Origin: Streptomyces sp. SID9727
GTDB taxonomy: Bacteria; Actinomycetota; Actinomycetes; Streptomycetales; Streptomycetaceae
Direction of reading: 5' to 3'
DNA length: 64,000 nucleotides
Assembly: GCF_010550605.1 (NCBI RefSeq)
Contig: NZ_JAAGNI010000435.1
Coordinates: 62,001-126,000, forward strand
How positions within the stretch are numbered: the first letter of the stretch is position 1; every line of letters starts with the position of its first letter. The position numbers were made by a program, and so were the translations under genes. Shown here piece after piece: positions 17,224-25,141 of the stretch. The notes under the pieces were generated by a model, which was not told where the DNA came from, did not search any database, and saw only the letters and a list, made by a program, of their open reading frames with translations.

Positions 17224-18633
17224 TTGCCTTCTGCACCTGCCCGCATGCGCCGGTTCTCTTCCGCCTGGTGCCGCCGCCTGGTCTCGTTGGCCGCCGGTGG
17301 CGCTCTGGCGCTCACGGGGGTGGCGGCGCTGAGCGCCCCCGCGCAGGCCGCGACCGGCCCGCTCGCCTATGTAGCCAATATCGGTGGCAACACCGTTTCG
17401 GTGATCGACACGAGTACCAACGTCGTCGCCGCCAGTGTCACGGTCGGCAGCAGCCCCGCCAACGTAGCGGTGTCTCCCGCCGGCACTCAGGCGTACGTCA
17501 CGAACTTCGGAAGCGACACCGTCTCGGTATTCGACACGGCGACCAACGCGGTGACCGCGACCGTTCCCGTCGGCCGCAGCCCGCTCTCCGTGGCGTTGAC
17601 TCCGTCTGGCGCGTCCGCTTACGTCACCAACAACGGCACGAGCACGGTTTCGGTCATCGACACCGCGACCACGTCGGTCAGCGCCACCGTCTCGGTCGGA
17701 AGCGGCCCGAACGGGGTGGCGGTCGCCCCCTCGGGAAGCACCGTCTATGTCACGAACAACTACGAGGACACCGTTTCGGCCATCGACACCGCGACCAACA
17801 CGGTCACCGCGACCATCCCGGTCGGCAGTGCCCCCTCAGGTGTGGCCGTCAGCCCCGCCGGAACCGTCGCGTACGTCACGAACAACGGCGGGTCCACGGT
17901 CTCCGTCATCGACACGGCCACCAACACGGTCATCGCCGGCGTCCCGGTCGGGACCGCTCCCAACGGAGTGTCGTTCAACGCGGCCGGTACACGGGCTTAC
18001 GTCGCCGACTACGGCAGCTCGACGGTCTCCGTCATCGACACCGCGGCCCTCACCGTCACCGCGACCGTGCCGGTGGGCAGCAACCCGGCTCAGGCCAGGA
18101 TCAATCCGTCCGGCACGGCCGTCTACGCCACCAGCCAGTCCGGCAACCAGGTTTCGGTGATCAATACCGCCTCCCATACGGTCACCGCGACGATCACCGG
18201 GTTCACCGGCCCTTACGGCATGGCCTTCAGGCCCGCGCCGCAGGCCTCGGACATCGAGGTCGGCCTCACTGCCAAGCCGCGCCTGGGCATTCTGGTGCCC
18301 TACCTCGGCTACACCCTCACGGCCCGCAACGACGGCCCGGACGCTCTCACCTCGGCGACGCTGACCGCCACACTCCCGGCCGGCGCCGCGGCCACCGACC
18401 TTGCCGCCGGATGCACTTCCGCGAACGCCTCGGTGACCTGTACCTACGGCCCAATCGCCGTCGGTGCGAGCGTGAGCAAGACCTTCCGCGTGCCCCTGAA
18501 CCTCCTCACGCTCGGCCCCGTCACCGTCACCGGCGAGCGGACCGCCTCCGCACCCGCCGATCCCAACACGGCCAACGACAGCGCGGCCCTCACCTGCACA
18601 GCCCTGTCCATCGTGCTCGTCAGCTGCCCCTGA
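17224..18633 (+). CDS. Exported seven-bladed YVTN beta-propeller protein with DUF11 domain
   Basis: About 469 residues. The signal peptide (MRRFSSAWCRRL, then core, then SAPAQAA) is followed by exactly seven ~42-residue repeats of the YVTNNGxSTVSVIDTATNTVxATVPVG type. These close a seven-bladed YVTN/NHL propeller. A C-terminal DUF11 domain follows (GYTLTARNDGPDALTSATLTAT..ANDSAAL). No LPxTG or membrane anchor is seen, so it is probably secreted. TTG 17224 is six bases after GAGGGGA; ATG 17209 and ATG 17245 are alternatives. YVTN propellers occur in surface proteins and bind partners or ligands; no enzymatic role is implied. Confidence 0.88.
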   Translation: MPSAPARMRRFSSAWCRRLVSLAAGGALALTGVAALSAPAQAATGPLAYVANIGGNTVSVIDTSTNVVAASVTVGSSPANVAVSPAGTQAYVTNFGSDTVSVFDTATNAVTATVPVGRSPLSVALTPSGASAYVTNNGTSTVSVIDTATTSVSATVSVGSGPNGVAVAPSGSTVYVTNNYEDTVSAIDTATNTVTATIPVGSAPSGVAVSPAGTVAYVTNNGGSTVSVIDTATNTVIAGVPVGTAPNGVSFNAAGTRAYVADYGSSTVSVIDTAALTVTATVPVGSNPAQARINPSGTAVYATSQSGNQVSVINTASHTVTATITGFTGPYGMAFRPAPQASDIEVGLTAKPRLGILVPYLGYTLTARNDGPDALTSATLTATLPAGAAATDLAAGCTSANASVTCTYGPIAVGASVSKTFRVPLNLLTLGPVTVTGERTASAPADPNTANDSAALTCTALSIVLVSCP

Positions 18634-18821
18634 CCTCACACTCGGCCCGGACGGCACAGGCGTCCCGTGCCACCCGGGCGGTGGGTCACTTTCCGTCGCA
18701 CTCCGAGGGAAAGTCGATCGCCGCCTCCTGCCGCCCCGCCATCGGCTCACCGCATCAGCGCCGCAAGGCATGGACGGCGACTGCGCTCATCCCACTCGCC
18801 AACGCATCCCAGAGGGAAGGA

Positions 18822-19337
18822 ATGGTCAGCATGGCTCTATCGGAAACCGACCTCGCGAAACTCGGAGAGACCCCGATCACGATCCAGTCGACGCACTACT
18901 CGAACGTGTACCTGCGTATGGACGGGACCGGCGTGACCGCCCCCAGCGAACCCGGCGCCGGCAAGGTCAACTGCCAGTACGGTACCGGCGCCTGGACGAC
19001 GTTCAAGGTTCGGCCACAGGCCGATGGCTCGTACGCCTTCGAATCGGTGGCCTTTCCCAGCGTGTTCCTGCGCATGGACGGCTCCGGGGTACCCACCGAC
19101 ATGAGCGGCGGCGGCACGGTCAACTGCCAGTTCTTCATAGGCCCTTACGAGAAGTTCCGAGCGCGCGCCCAGAGAGACGGTTCGTTCTCCTTCGAGTCGG
19201 CGGCTTTCGCGAACATCTTCCTGCGCCTGGTGACGGGCAGCGGGGTCACCGACGCGACCGGGCCCGGCGGCACGGTGAACTGCCAGTACAACGCCAACGG
19301 CGGCGGCGACGAGAAGTTCTTCCTGGACGTGGCATAG
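18822..19337 (+). CDS. Fascin-like beta-trefoil protein
   Basis: 171 residues made of three imperfect repeats of ~50: YSNVYLRMDGTGV..GKVNCQYG, then FPSVFLRMDGSGV..GTVNCQFF, then FANIFLRLVTGSGV..GTVNCQYN. The F/Y-x-x-(V/I)-(F/Y)-L-R-(M/L) motif and three-fold symmetry indicate a beta-trefoil of the fascin/actin-crosslinking-like or lectin-like kind. No signal peptide is visible. Two in-frame ATGs (18822, 18831) both sit well behind GAGGGAAGGA. It lies 188 bp after the propeller gene on the same strand and ends in a strong hairpin. Ligand unknown; carbohydrate binding is plausible. Confidence 0.8.
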   Translation: MVSMALSETDLAKLGETPITIQSTHYSNVYLRMDGTGVTAPSEPGAGKVNCQYGTGAWTTFKVRPQADGSYAFESVAFPSVFLRMDGSGVPTDMSGGGTVNCQFFIGPYEKFRARAQRDGSFSFESAAFANIFLRLVTGSGVTDATGPGGTVNCQYNANGGGDEKFFLDVA

Positions 19338-19340
19338 CCT

Positions 19341-19383
19341 GATCCCTTCCGGCCTCATGGCTTCTCAGAGGCCGGAAGGGATC
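19341..19383 (+). terminator. Hairpin terminator after the trefoil gene
   Basis: A perfect 16-bp stem (GATCCCTTCCGGCCTC and its complement) has an 11-nt loop and begins 3 bp after the stop codon. There is no U-tract. Confidence 0.75.
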
Positions 19384-19588
19384 GCCTCAGCGGCGTGGCC
19401 CTTCTGCCAGTCGGCTGGGTTTGATGCCGTCCTGGCCGTCCGCACCGGAAACGCTTCCAAGCCGGCACAGGGGTGGATGCGGCCGTGCGGGGCGAGCCGC
19501 ACCGTCGGGGCTGTCGCCTCTCGCCCGCACGTGCGGCGCCGGCCAATGACCTGCAGAGGGTTGTCGCACGCCTCCACGTTTCCTGTGG

Positions 19589-19948
19589 TCACGGCGTGCC
19601 GTGGCCGGCCTCGGGGCTTCCCTGAGCGTCACTGGCGGGCTGGAGACGGAAGACTTGGTCGAGGCCGACGACCCGCAGGACGCGCAGGGTGTGCTGGGGT
19701 ACGGCGGCGAGGGCGATCTCGGCACCGGCGGCGTGGGCGTGGGTCCGGGCGGCGATGAGGGCGGCGAGGCCGCTGGAATCGCAGAACGTCATGCCGCCCA
19801 GGTCGACGACCAGGAGCTGGCCCGGTCGCAGGGCGATGGTCGTGAGAATGTCGCGCAATTGGCCGACGGTTTCGTAGTCGAGGTCGCCCGTGATTGCCAG
19901 AAGGGGGCCGGCGGTAGCGCTTCGAGTGGTGGTTGTGAGCGGGGTCAT
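19589..19948 (-). CDS. rsbV-like: STAS-domain anti-sigma-factor antagonist (RsbV-like)
   Basis: A 119-residue single STAS domain. LLVVDLGGMTFCDSSGLAAL carries the conserved DSSG with the serine (58 or 59) that is phosphorylated by RsbW-type kinases and dephosphorylated by PP2C phosphatases. The ATG overlaps the stop of the phosphatase gene by four bases (ATGA), so the two are translationally coupled. In the Bacillus scheme the unphosphorylated form binds the anti-sigma kinase and frees the sigma factor. No RsbW or sigma gene lies in this window, so its partners are elsewhere. About 40 C-terminal residues beyond the core are Ala/Gln-rich. Confidence 0.9.
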   Translation of the reverse strand: MTPLTTTTRSATAGPLLAITGDLDYETVGQLRDILTTIALRPGQLLVVDLGGMTFCDSSGLAALIAARTHAHAAGAEIALAAVPQHTLRVLRVVGLDQVFRLQPASDAQGSPEAGHGTP

Positions 19949-21231
19949 GCGGTGCTCTTCGTCTCCGATCTGGTAGCCGGCACGCCAAGGGCGAGGAGGG
20001 CTGTGTCATCGTCGAGTCCGTCGCCGAAGTCGTCCAACAGCCCGCTCAGGGCCTCGATGACGGCGTGCGGCGGCTTCCCGGCAAAGCCTGCGGCGTGGGT
20101 GCGGAGGGCTTCGTCTCCGAACAACGCGGTCCGGTCGGCTCCCGTGCGGGCTTCGGTGAGGCCGTCGGTGTACAGCAACAGGGTGTCGCCGGGGGCGAGC
20201 GTAGTAGCGGCGGAGGAGAAGGGCGCGTCAGGAAGGATCCCGACGAGGAGTCCGCCAGGGGTGGGCAGGAAGTCGGCCGTGCCGTCGGCCCGCAGGACGA
20301 GGGCAGGGGGGTGACCACCGGAGGCCAGGCGCACAGAGGTGTGTCCGGCGGAGAGGTCGGGTTCGAGGATGCCGAACACTGCTGTGCAGTAGCGGGGATC
20401 GCCGCCGGTGTAGCGCTCGTGAAGCACCGTGTTCAGGGTGGACAGGGCGGAAACCGGGTCCGGGTGGTGGAGGGCCGCTGCCCGCAGGGTGTAACGGGTG
20501 AGAGAGGTGACGGCGGCCGCTTGGGGCCCCTTTCCGCACACGTCGCCGAGGAAGAAGCCGAAACGTTTGCCGTCGATGGGGAAGAGGTCGTAGAAGTCTC
20601 CGCCGAGGCGGTCGGGAGATGCGGTGCGGTAGTGGGCGCTCGCCTCCACTCCGGGCACGGCGGGCAGCGTGGTGGGCAGCAGCGACTGCTGGAGCACGGC
20701 CAGGGCGTCCTGCAGCCGACGGCGGTCGGCCTCCGCCTCCTTGCGGGCCTCCTCGGCCGCCTTGCGGGCGCGCAGGAGCTCGTCCTCGTAGGCACGGCGC
20801 TCACGTGCGTCGAAGACGGTCGTGCGGATGAGCAGAGGCTCTCCGTTGGCGCCGTGCTTGACCACGGAGGAGGCCAGAACCGGCGCCCGTCCGCCGTCGG
20901 CCCGCTTGAGATCGAGGGCGATGCCGCTGACCTTGCCCTGCATCTGCAGCAGAGGAGCGAAGTGTGTTTCGTGGTACAGCTTGCCGCCGACCGTAAGGAG
21001 GTCGGTGAACCGCATCCGGCCCACCACCGCCGCGCGCTCCAGGCCGAGCCAGTCCAGCAGAGTGGTGTTGATCTTCGCGATGGTGCCATCCATCAGGGTG
21101 GAGAGGTACCCGCACGGAGCGCTCTCGTAGAGTTCGTCGGCGCTGTCCTCCAACAGCGCGGCGAACGCGGCGTCCGTGCTGCTCTCGGGGCCGGTGTTGT
21201 GAGGGTCGGACTGCTGTCCGGAGCGGCACAT
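19945..21231 (-). CDS. rsbP-like: PAS-PP2C (SpoIIE/RsbU-type) serine phosphatase, RsbP-like
   Basis: A 428-residue protein. Residues ~30-145 form a PAS domain (YESAPCGYLSTLMDGTIAKI, then GLERAAVVGRMRFTDLL). Residues ~145-185 are a charged coiled-coil linker ending in LQQSLLPTTLP. Residues ~195-425 form a PPM/SpoIIE phosphatase with the metal-binding GGDFYD (210-215), GDVCGKG (229-235), ASGGHPPA and DGLTEA. The order PAS, coiled coil, PP2C is that of Bacillus RsbP, the energy-stress phosphatase. The start overlaps the RsbQ-like stop as TGATG. The frame is open well upstream into the hydrolase gene, but that extension is not protein-like. Confidence 0.92.
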   Translation of the reverse strand: MCRSGQQSDPHNTGPESSTDAAFAALLEDSADELYESAPCGYLSTLMDGTIAKINTTLLDWLGLERAAVVGRMRFTDLLTVGGKLYHETHFAPLLQMQGKVSGIALDLKRADGGRAPVLASSVVKHGANGEPLLIRTTVFDARERRAYEDELLRARKAAEEARKEAEADRRRLQDALAVLQQSLLPTTLPAVPGVEASAHYRTASPDRLGGDFYDLFPIDGKRFGFFLGDVCGKGPQAAAVTSLTRYTLRAAALHHPDPVSALSTLNTVLHERYTGGDPRYCTAVFGILEPDLSAGHTSVRLASGGHPPALVLRADGTADFLPTPGGLLVGILPDAPFSSAATTLAPGDTLLLYTDGLTEARTGADRTALFGDEALRTHAAGFAGKPPHAVIEALSGLLDDFGDGLDDDTALLALGVPATRSETKSTA

Positions 21232-22034
21232 CACCGCAGACTCCTCAGGAACGCGGCAATGGCTTCGTTGGTGGCCTCCGGCGCCGACAGATGCGGGCAG
21301 TGCCCCGTGGCATCGAGAGTCACCAGCGATGATCCGGGGATCGCCTGGTGAACGTAGGCGCCGACTTCCCGCGGGGCGATGACGTCGTGGGTGCACTCCA
21401 GGACAAGCGTCGGCACTTTCACACCCTGGAGAGCGGTCCGTGAGTCGGACAGGAACGTGGTCCGGGCAAAAACTTGTGCCATCTCCGGGTCGGTGGCGCA
21501 GAAGCTGTGCGTCAGTTCTTCTCCGAGCTCGGGCCTGTCGGCGTTTCCCATGATCACCGGTGCCATCGCCGCGGACCACCCCAGGTAGTTGGACTCCAGC
21601 GATGCCAACAGTTCGTCGATGTCCTCGGCGCTGAAACCGCCCCGGTAATTCTCGTCGTCGATGTAGCACGGAGAAGGCGCCACCATGATCAGCGCACCGA
21701 TTCTCTCCGGGATCATCGCCGCAGCCAGGACCCCGATCATGGCACTGACGGAATGGCCTACGAACGTGGCGTCGCGCAGGTCGAGCGTCTCGCACACATC
21801 CACCACATCCTGGGCATAACCCTCCAAAGCGCTATAGCGCTCCACCGAGAAAGCCGACAGATCCGAGGAACCGGACCCCACGTAGTCAAATGCGACCACA
21901 CGGTAATCGTTCATGAGGGCGGGCGTCGTGAGCCGCCACATGTTCTGGTCGCAACCGAATCCATGAGCCAGTACCACCGTCGGCCCCTGCGGGTTTCCGG
22001 TCACAGTGACGTTGTTTCTCCTTCGGATATCCAT
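21231..22034 (-). CDS. rsbQ: Alpha/beta-hydrolase RsbQ (energy-stress co-activator; KAI2/D14 relative)
   Basis: A 267-residue protein closely matching Bacillus RsbQ along its length: HGFGCDQNMW, VAFDYVGSGSSDLSAFSVER, LEGYAQDVVDVCETLDL, FVGHSVSAMIG, PSPCYIDDENYRGGF, GHCPHLS. The triad is Ser95 (GHSVS), Asp217 and His245, each within two positions of B. subtilis S96/D219/H247. RsbQ hydrolyses or senses an unknown small hydrophobic molecule and is needed for RsbP phosphatase activity. Here it heads the operon and overlaps the RsbP-like gene by one base, as in Bacillus where the two are also adjacent. The start is ATG with a weak GGTGG site. Confidence 0.94.
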   Translation of the reverse strand: MDIRRRNNVTVTGNPQGPTVVLAHGFGCDQNMWRLTTPALMNDYRVVAFDYVGSGSSDLSAFSVERYSALEGYAQDVVDVCETLDLRDATFVGHSVSAMIGVLAAAMIPERIGALIMVAPSPCYIDDENYRGGFSAEDIDELLASLESNYLGWSAAMAPVIMGNADRPELGEELTHSFCATDPEMAQVFARTTFLSDSRTALQGVKVPTLVLECTHDVIAPREVGAYVHQAIPGSSLVTLDATGHCPHLSAPEATNEAIAAFLRSLR

Positions 22035-22552
22035 GCCACCACTCTCGCAGCCCTTGACCCCGGTTCGACTCCTGACCCCGGCTGCCGCAGTCCTTACGCA
22101 GGGTCCTCACGCGATGCGCATACTCTGGTGGCAGGCGAGGGTGGCAGGCGAGCTCATTCTCGGGCGTGCCCACGGGCCCTTCGTCAGGGGTCGGCAATTA
22201 CCCCCGGTACGACCGGCCCGCAGCGGTGTCCTGGCGCATGCGTGCTTGCTGGCCGGCGTGGCTGTGTACGCCTCGTTCGGCGGCGCGCATCGAGACGAAC
22301 GAGGTATTCCCGCTCTGCCTCACCTGGACCGCGCGCCTCCGTATCGGCACCGGCTCTGCCGTGTGGACAGTCTGGGAGCACGAGTGGTGTGTGGTGTTCC
22401 TGGGGTCTTGTGCGCGGACAGAAGCGATCAGGAGTTATTAGTTTCTTCCTATGCCGGAAATTTTCGGACGGATGTGCCGACTTCGCGTGAGCGCTGGGTA
22501 GATTCTCGATCAGTTCGCGTGGCCAAGTGCCTTACCTGGCAACGAAGTTGTT
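22035..22552. other. Divergent intergenic region, no gene recognised
   Basis: This should hold the promoters of the minus-strand rsbQ operon and of the first small paralogue. Short frames here (for example 22166-22441 on the plus strand) show no family likeness. The 3' end is comparatively AT-rich (TTAGTTTCTTCC near 22440), consistent with promoter sequence. Confidence 0.4.
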
Positions 22553-22568
22553 TTTCACCGGAGCGCGG
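22553..22568 (+). promoter_or_regulatory. Shared upstream element, copy 1 (TTTCACCGGAGCGCGG)
   Basis: Sixteen bases located 43 nt before the start codon of the first small paralogue. They are repeated exactly before the third paralogue and in degenerate form before the second, at nearly the same distance. It could be a promoter or operator element, or a remnant of the duplication. Confidence 0.5.
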
Positions 22569-22611
22569 ACGTGTCTCATGGGCGCCCGCGGGACCGAAGA
22601 GGAGGGTCTCC

Positions 22612-22908
22612 ATGCCTGACATCGACCTCGGCGCGGCGGATGACTGGGAAGTCGGCGAGTTCCACGGCGTCGTGAAGCTGACGGGGAGCCGGGGCCAATC
22701 GAGCCCGGCGAAAAAGGATGTGCTCGTCGGGTCGCCGGTGAGCATCGAGTTGCTGGTGAACACCAACCTGTCGAGCAGCCAGGAAGGCGACAAGATCTAC
22801 TTCACGGCCCACCACGGCAGCACGAAGAAGGTCATCGCCGTCATCGACTCCGACGGCCACATGTCCATCGCCGGCAAGGTCTTCCCCCATCAGGGGTACC
22901 TGGCCTGA
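22612..22908 (+). CDS. Small conserved protein, paralogue 1 of 3
   Basis: A 98-residue protein starting MPDIDLGAADDWEVGEFHG, with VVKLTGSRGQ..KKDVLVGSPVSIELLVNTN and a C-terminal YFTAHHGSTKKVIAVIDSDG then GKVFPHQGYLA. It is rich in predicted beta-strands, has no signal peptide and no membrane segment. The ATG follows GGAGGG. Two further paralogues follow in tandem with 180-bp and 144-bp gaps. I do not recognise a functional family. The shared MPDIDLG start and the charge pattern suggest a compact cytosolic beta fold. Confidence 0.75.
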   Translation: MPDIDLGAADDWEVGEFHGVVKLTGSRGQSSPAKKDVLVGSPVSIELLVNTNLSSSQEGDKIYFTAHHGSTKKVIAVIDSDGHMSIAGKVFPHQGYLA

Positions 22909-23034
22909 CAGTGCGAGGCCCCGGCCCTCTTCCCCTCTCGGGAAGTCAGCCCGACAAGGGGGCAGGGCCCGCGCGCCGCGCACGGTACGTACGCCTTGCG
23001 GGTGATGAGGCCGCTCGCCCGGCGTTGATCTCGT

Positions 23035-23050
23035 GTCCACCAGAGTGCGG
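23035..23050 (+). promoter_or_regulatory. Shared upstream element, copy 2 (degenerate)
   Basis: GTCCACCAGAGTGCGG matches copies 1 and 3 at 12 of 16 positions and sits 42 nt before the start codon of the second paralogue. Confidence 0.35.
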
Positions 23051-23092
23051 TAGTGCCCGCAGGGACTTCCGCGGACCGTAAAGGGGAACCCC

Positions 23093-23392
23093 ATGCCCGA
23101 CATCGACCTCGGTGTGGCATCGGATGTGAAGACCGGTGACTACAACGGTCGCGTCAAGCTGACACAGAACCGGGTCTACTCGGACTCGGAGAAGAAGGAC
23201 GTACTCATCAGCGGCCCGGAGAGCATCGAGTTGTCGGTGAACACGAACCACTCCAGCAGCCAGGAAGCCGACAAGTTCTTCTTCGCCACCCACCACGGAA
23301 GCTTGATGCGCATCCTCGCGGTGCTGGACTCCGAGGGCAACCTGCGCCTCGCCGGCCGGCTGATCACAGAGCAGAAGAACCTGACCTACTAG
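23093..23392 (+). CDS. Small conserved protein, paralogue 2 of 3
   Basis: 99 residues: MPDIDLGVASDVKTGDYNG, VKLTQNRVYSDSEKKDVLIS, SIELSVNTNHSSSQEADKFF, ATHHGSLMRILAVLDSEGN. It aligns end to end with its two neighbours; the invariant parts are MPDIDLG, G.VKL, KKDVL, SIEL..NTN, HG and the A(V/I)(I/L)DS(D/E/Q)G turn. The ATG follows AAAGGGGAA. Its sequence divergence from the neighbours at both protein and upstream level suggests an old duplication maintained by selection. Confidence 0.75.
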   Translation: MPDIDLGVASDVKTGDYNGRVKLTQNRVYSDSEKKDVLISGPESIELSVNTNHSSSQEADKFFFATHHGSLMRILAVLDSEGNLRLAGRLITEQKNLTY

Positions 23393-23476
23393 GGCACGGC
23401 CCCACCGCTCCTGTGCGCGCCCGAAGCGCGTGCGCCTCCACCGGATGAGGAAGCCGTTCATCCGGCCACGACCTTG

Positions 23477-23492
23477 TTTCACCGGAGCGCGG
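23477..23492 (+). promoter_or_regulatory. Shared upstream element, copy 3 (TTTCACCGGAGCGCGG)
   Basis: Identical in all 16 bases to the copy at 22553-22568 and 44 nt before the start codon of the third paralogue. Confidence 0.5.
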
Positions 23493-23536
23493 CGGTTGCC
23501 CATCGGCAACGGCCGTGGATCACAGAGGGGGACTCC

Positions 23537-23839
23537 ATGCCCGACATCGATCTCGGCGTAGCCACGGACGAGAACTGGGAAGGCGACGGCAACGGCCGCG
23601 TCAAGCTGCGGCAGAACCATCTCTACTGGCCGAAGAAGGACGTGCTCATCAGCAGCCCGCAGAGCATCGAGCTGTCGATCAACACCAACCTCGAAGTGGA
23701 CCACGAGAAGAACAAGTTCTACTTCACGACCTACCACGGCACAGACAAGAAGGTGGTCGCGATCCTGGACTCACAGGGGAACCTCTACCTCGCGGGCAGC
23801 CTGTCCCAGGAGAACTGGGGCGACCTGTCCTACGACTGA
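23537..23839 (+). CDS. Small conserved protein, paralogue 3 of 3
   Basis: 100 residues: MPDIDLGVATDENWEGDGNG, VKLRQNHLYWPKKDVLISS, SIELSINTNLEVDHEKNKFY, TYHGTDKKVVAILDSQGN. Same architecture as the two genes upstream. The ATG follows AGAGGGGGA. The invariant residues of the trio are kept, which argues that all three are functional. The gene ends just before transposase debris. Confidence 0.75.
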   Translation: MPDIDLGVATDENWEGDGNGRVKLRQNHLYWPKKDVLISSPQSIELSINTNLEVDHEKNKFYFTTYHGTDKKVVAILDSQGNLYLAGSLSQENWGDLSYD

Positions 23840-23895
23840 GCCCGGACGGGAAGGAGGCCGCAGCCCAGCCACCCGGGGGGCGGCCTCCCTCTGCC

Positions 23896-23990
23896 TAGGT
23901 CGTGGGTGTGGCCCGGCAGGGCGGGCGAGAGCCCGGGCAGCCGGCCTCCAGGATCGGTAATGACCTGCACATCGTTGTGGCGCCGGTGTT
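23896..23990 (-). mobile_element. Short IS5-type transposase remnant
   Basis: The minus strand encodes HNDVQVITDPGGRLPGLSPA then LPGHTHDL. This is the conserved VQVI.DP.GRLLW.SPALPG..HDL segment of IS5/IS112-like transposases, the stretch that precedes the AAREHGII region found at 10670. About 30 residues remain. Confidence 0.55.
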
Positions 23991-24430
23991 CGTGGGAGTA
24001 GTCGGCCCGGCCGTCGCCGACCCGGTCGCACCCGGCGAGGGTACAGACGTCAGCCATCTCGATCAGCAGCTCGGGGCCTCCTTCGTTGCGCTTCGCGGCC
24101 CATCACCCGATCGGTCACCAACTCGAAGAGGCTCACTGGGCGAAGCCGCTGGAGCGCATCGACCCCACCGCGTTGGTGGTCAACGAAACGTTGCTCAGCT
24201 TGCTCCGACGGAAAGCCGGAGAGGTCGGGGTCTTCCCTGTTCAAAGTCCGGTCACACGCAGCCGCCCTGTTGTCCAGTTGCTCGGCCAGGCCGGATGTAG
24301 GGCCAAAGCGGGATCATCCGGGGATACATCGTCGGCTTCCTCACCGCCGAGCCAGAGTGGGCGGCACTTGAATGCGTGGCCGGTGAGCAGAGAGGCATCT
24401 CACGGAAGCGCCAGGCTAGGGTCTGCAGTC
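23991..24430. other. Decayed intergenic sequence
   Basis: A plus-strand frame (24100-24240) reads HPIGHQLEEAHWAKPLERID then PTALVVNETLLSLLRRKAGE and may be old coding sequence, but no family is recognised and no start is visible. Confidence 0.35.
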
Positions 24431-24925
24431 ATGGACTTCCGATCGACCACCGACCCCGTTACCTTCCCCGCCCCGCTTCGCGAGCAGTTGGAGACGTTCC
24501 TCGATGAGCACCGGGCCGCCCTCCACGCCAGTCTGGACGGGCTGACCGAGGAGCAGGCTCGGCGGTCGCTGGTGGCATCGAAAACCACGCTGCTGGGGCT
24601 CGTCAAGCACGCCACGTTCGTGGAGAAGGTCTGGTTCGACGAGGCGATCACCTGTCGGTCGCGTGCCGAGATCGGTATTCCGGCCACACCCGACGAGTCC
24701 TTCGACCTGGAATACGGCGATACCGTCGCCTCGGTTCAGCTCGCCTACAGGGAAGCCTGCGAGGCATCGCGGAAGGCCGCCGCGGAGCTGTCGCTGGACG
24801 ATGTCGTACGGGGAAACCGGCGCGGCCCGCTGCCGATGCGCTGGATCTACCTCCACATGCTGCGCGAACTGGCCCAGCACTGCGGCCACGCAGACATCCT
24901 TCGGGAGCAGATGCAAGCCGCCTGA
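24431..24925 (+). CDS. DinB-family (DUF664) protein
   Basis: A 164-residue four-helix protein. It has the DinB/DUF664 pattern: EQLETFLDEHRAALHASLDG, LGLVKHATFVEKVWFDEA with the first metal-binding His, and LPMRWIYLHMLRELAQHCGH with the later His pair, ending in ADILREQM. DinB-like proteins bind a divalent metal through three His; many in actinomycetes act as thiol-dependent S-transferases (mycothiol-linked detoxification). The ATG at 24431 is chosen by family length; the upstream frame is open but not protein-like. Confidence 0.88.
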   Translation: MDFRSTTDPVTFPAPLREQLETFLDEHRAALHASLDGLTEEQARRSLVASKTTLLGLVKHATFVEKVWFDEAITCRSRAEIGIPATPDESFDLEYGDTVASVQLAYREACEASRKAAAELSLDDVVRGNRRGPLPMRWIYLHMLRELAQHCGHADILREQMQAA

Positions 24926-25141
24926 ACAGTGGTCCGTTGCTCGCCCGATCTGGCACGTCCACTGGATCCCCGCCCTCCCGCCTCGTGGCTCAACCGGATC
25001 GAACCAGGACTTGTCGGGCCGGTCGTTTACGAACGACTCGCCCGGCTTACCACGTAGGAAACGGCCCCGTGCGCCGCATGTGCGCCCTCGTGGTCGAAGA
25101 CCGGTTGCCTGCCGCTCCGGCTCGCCACCGCCATGGCCTGC

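Noticed and set aside
16749-19337. 862-codon plus-strand frame running through the propeller gene
   Set aside because: Only its last ~170 codons (the trefoil protein) are real; the rest overlaps the propeller gene out of frame and is Arg/His-rich noise.
19365-19592. 75-codon minus-strand frame (TGNVEACDNPLQVIGRR...) between the trefoil and STAS genes
   Set aside because: It has protein-like stretches, but its 3' end lies inside the terminator hairpin and no family or ribosome-binding site was found, so it is not reported as a gene.
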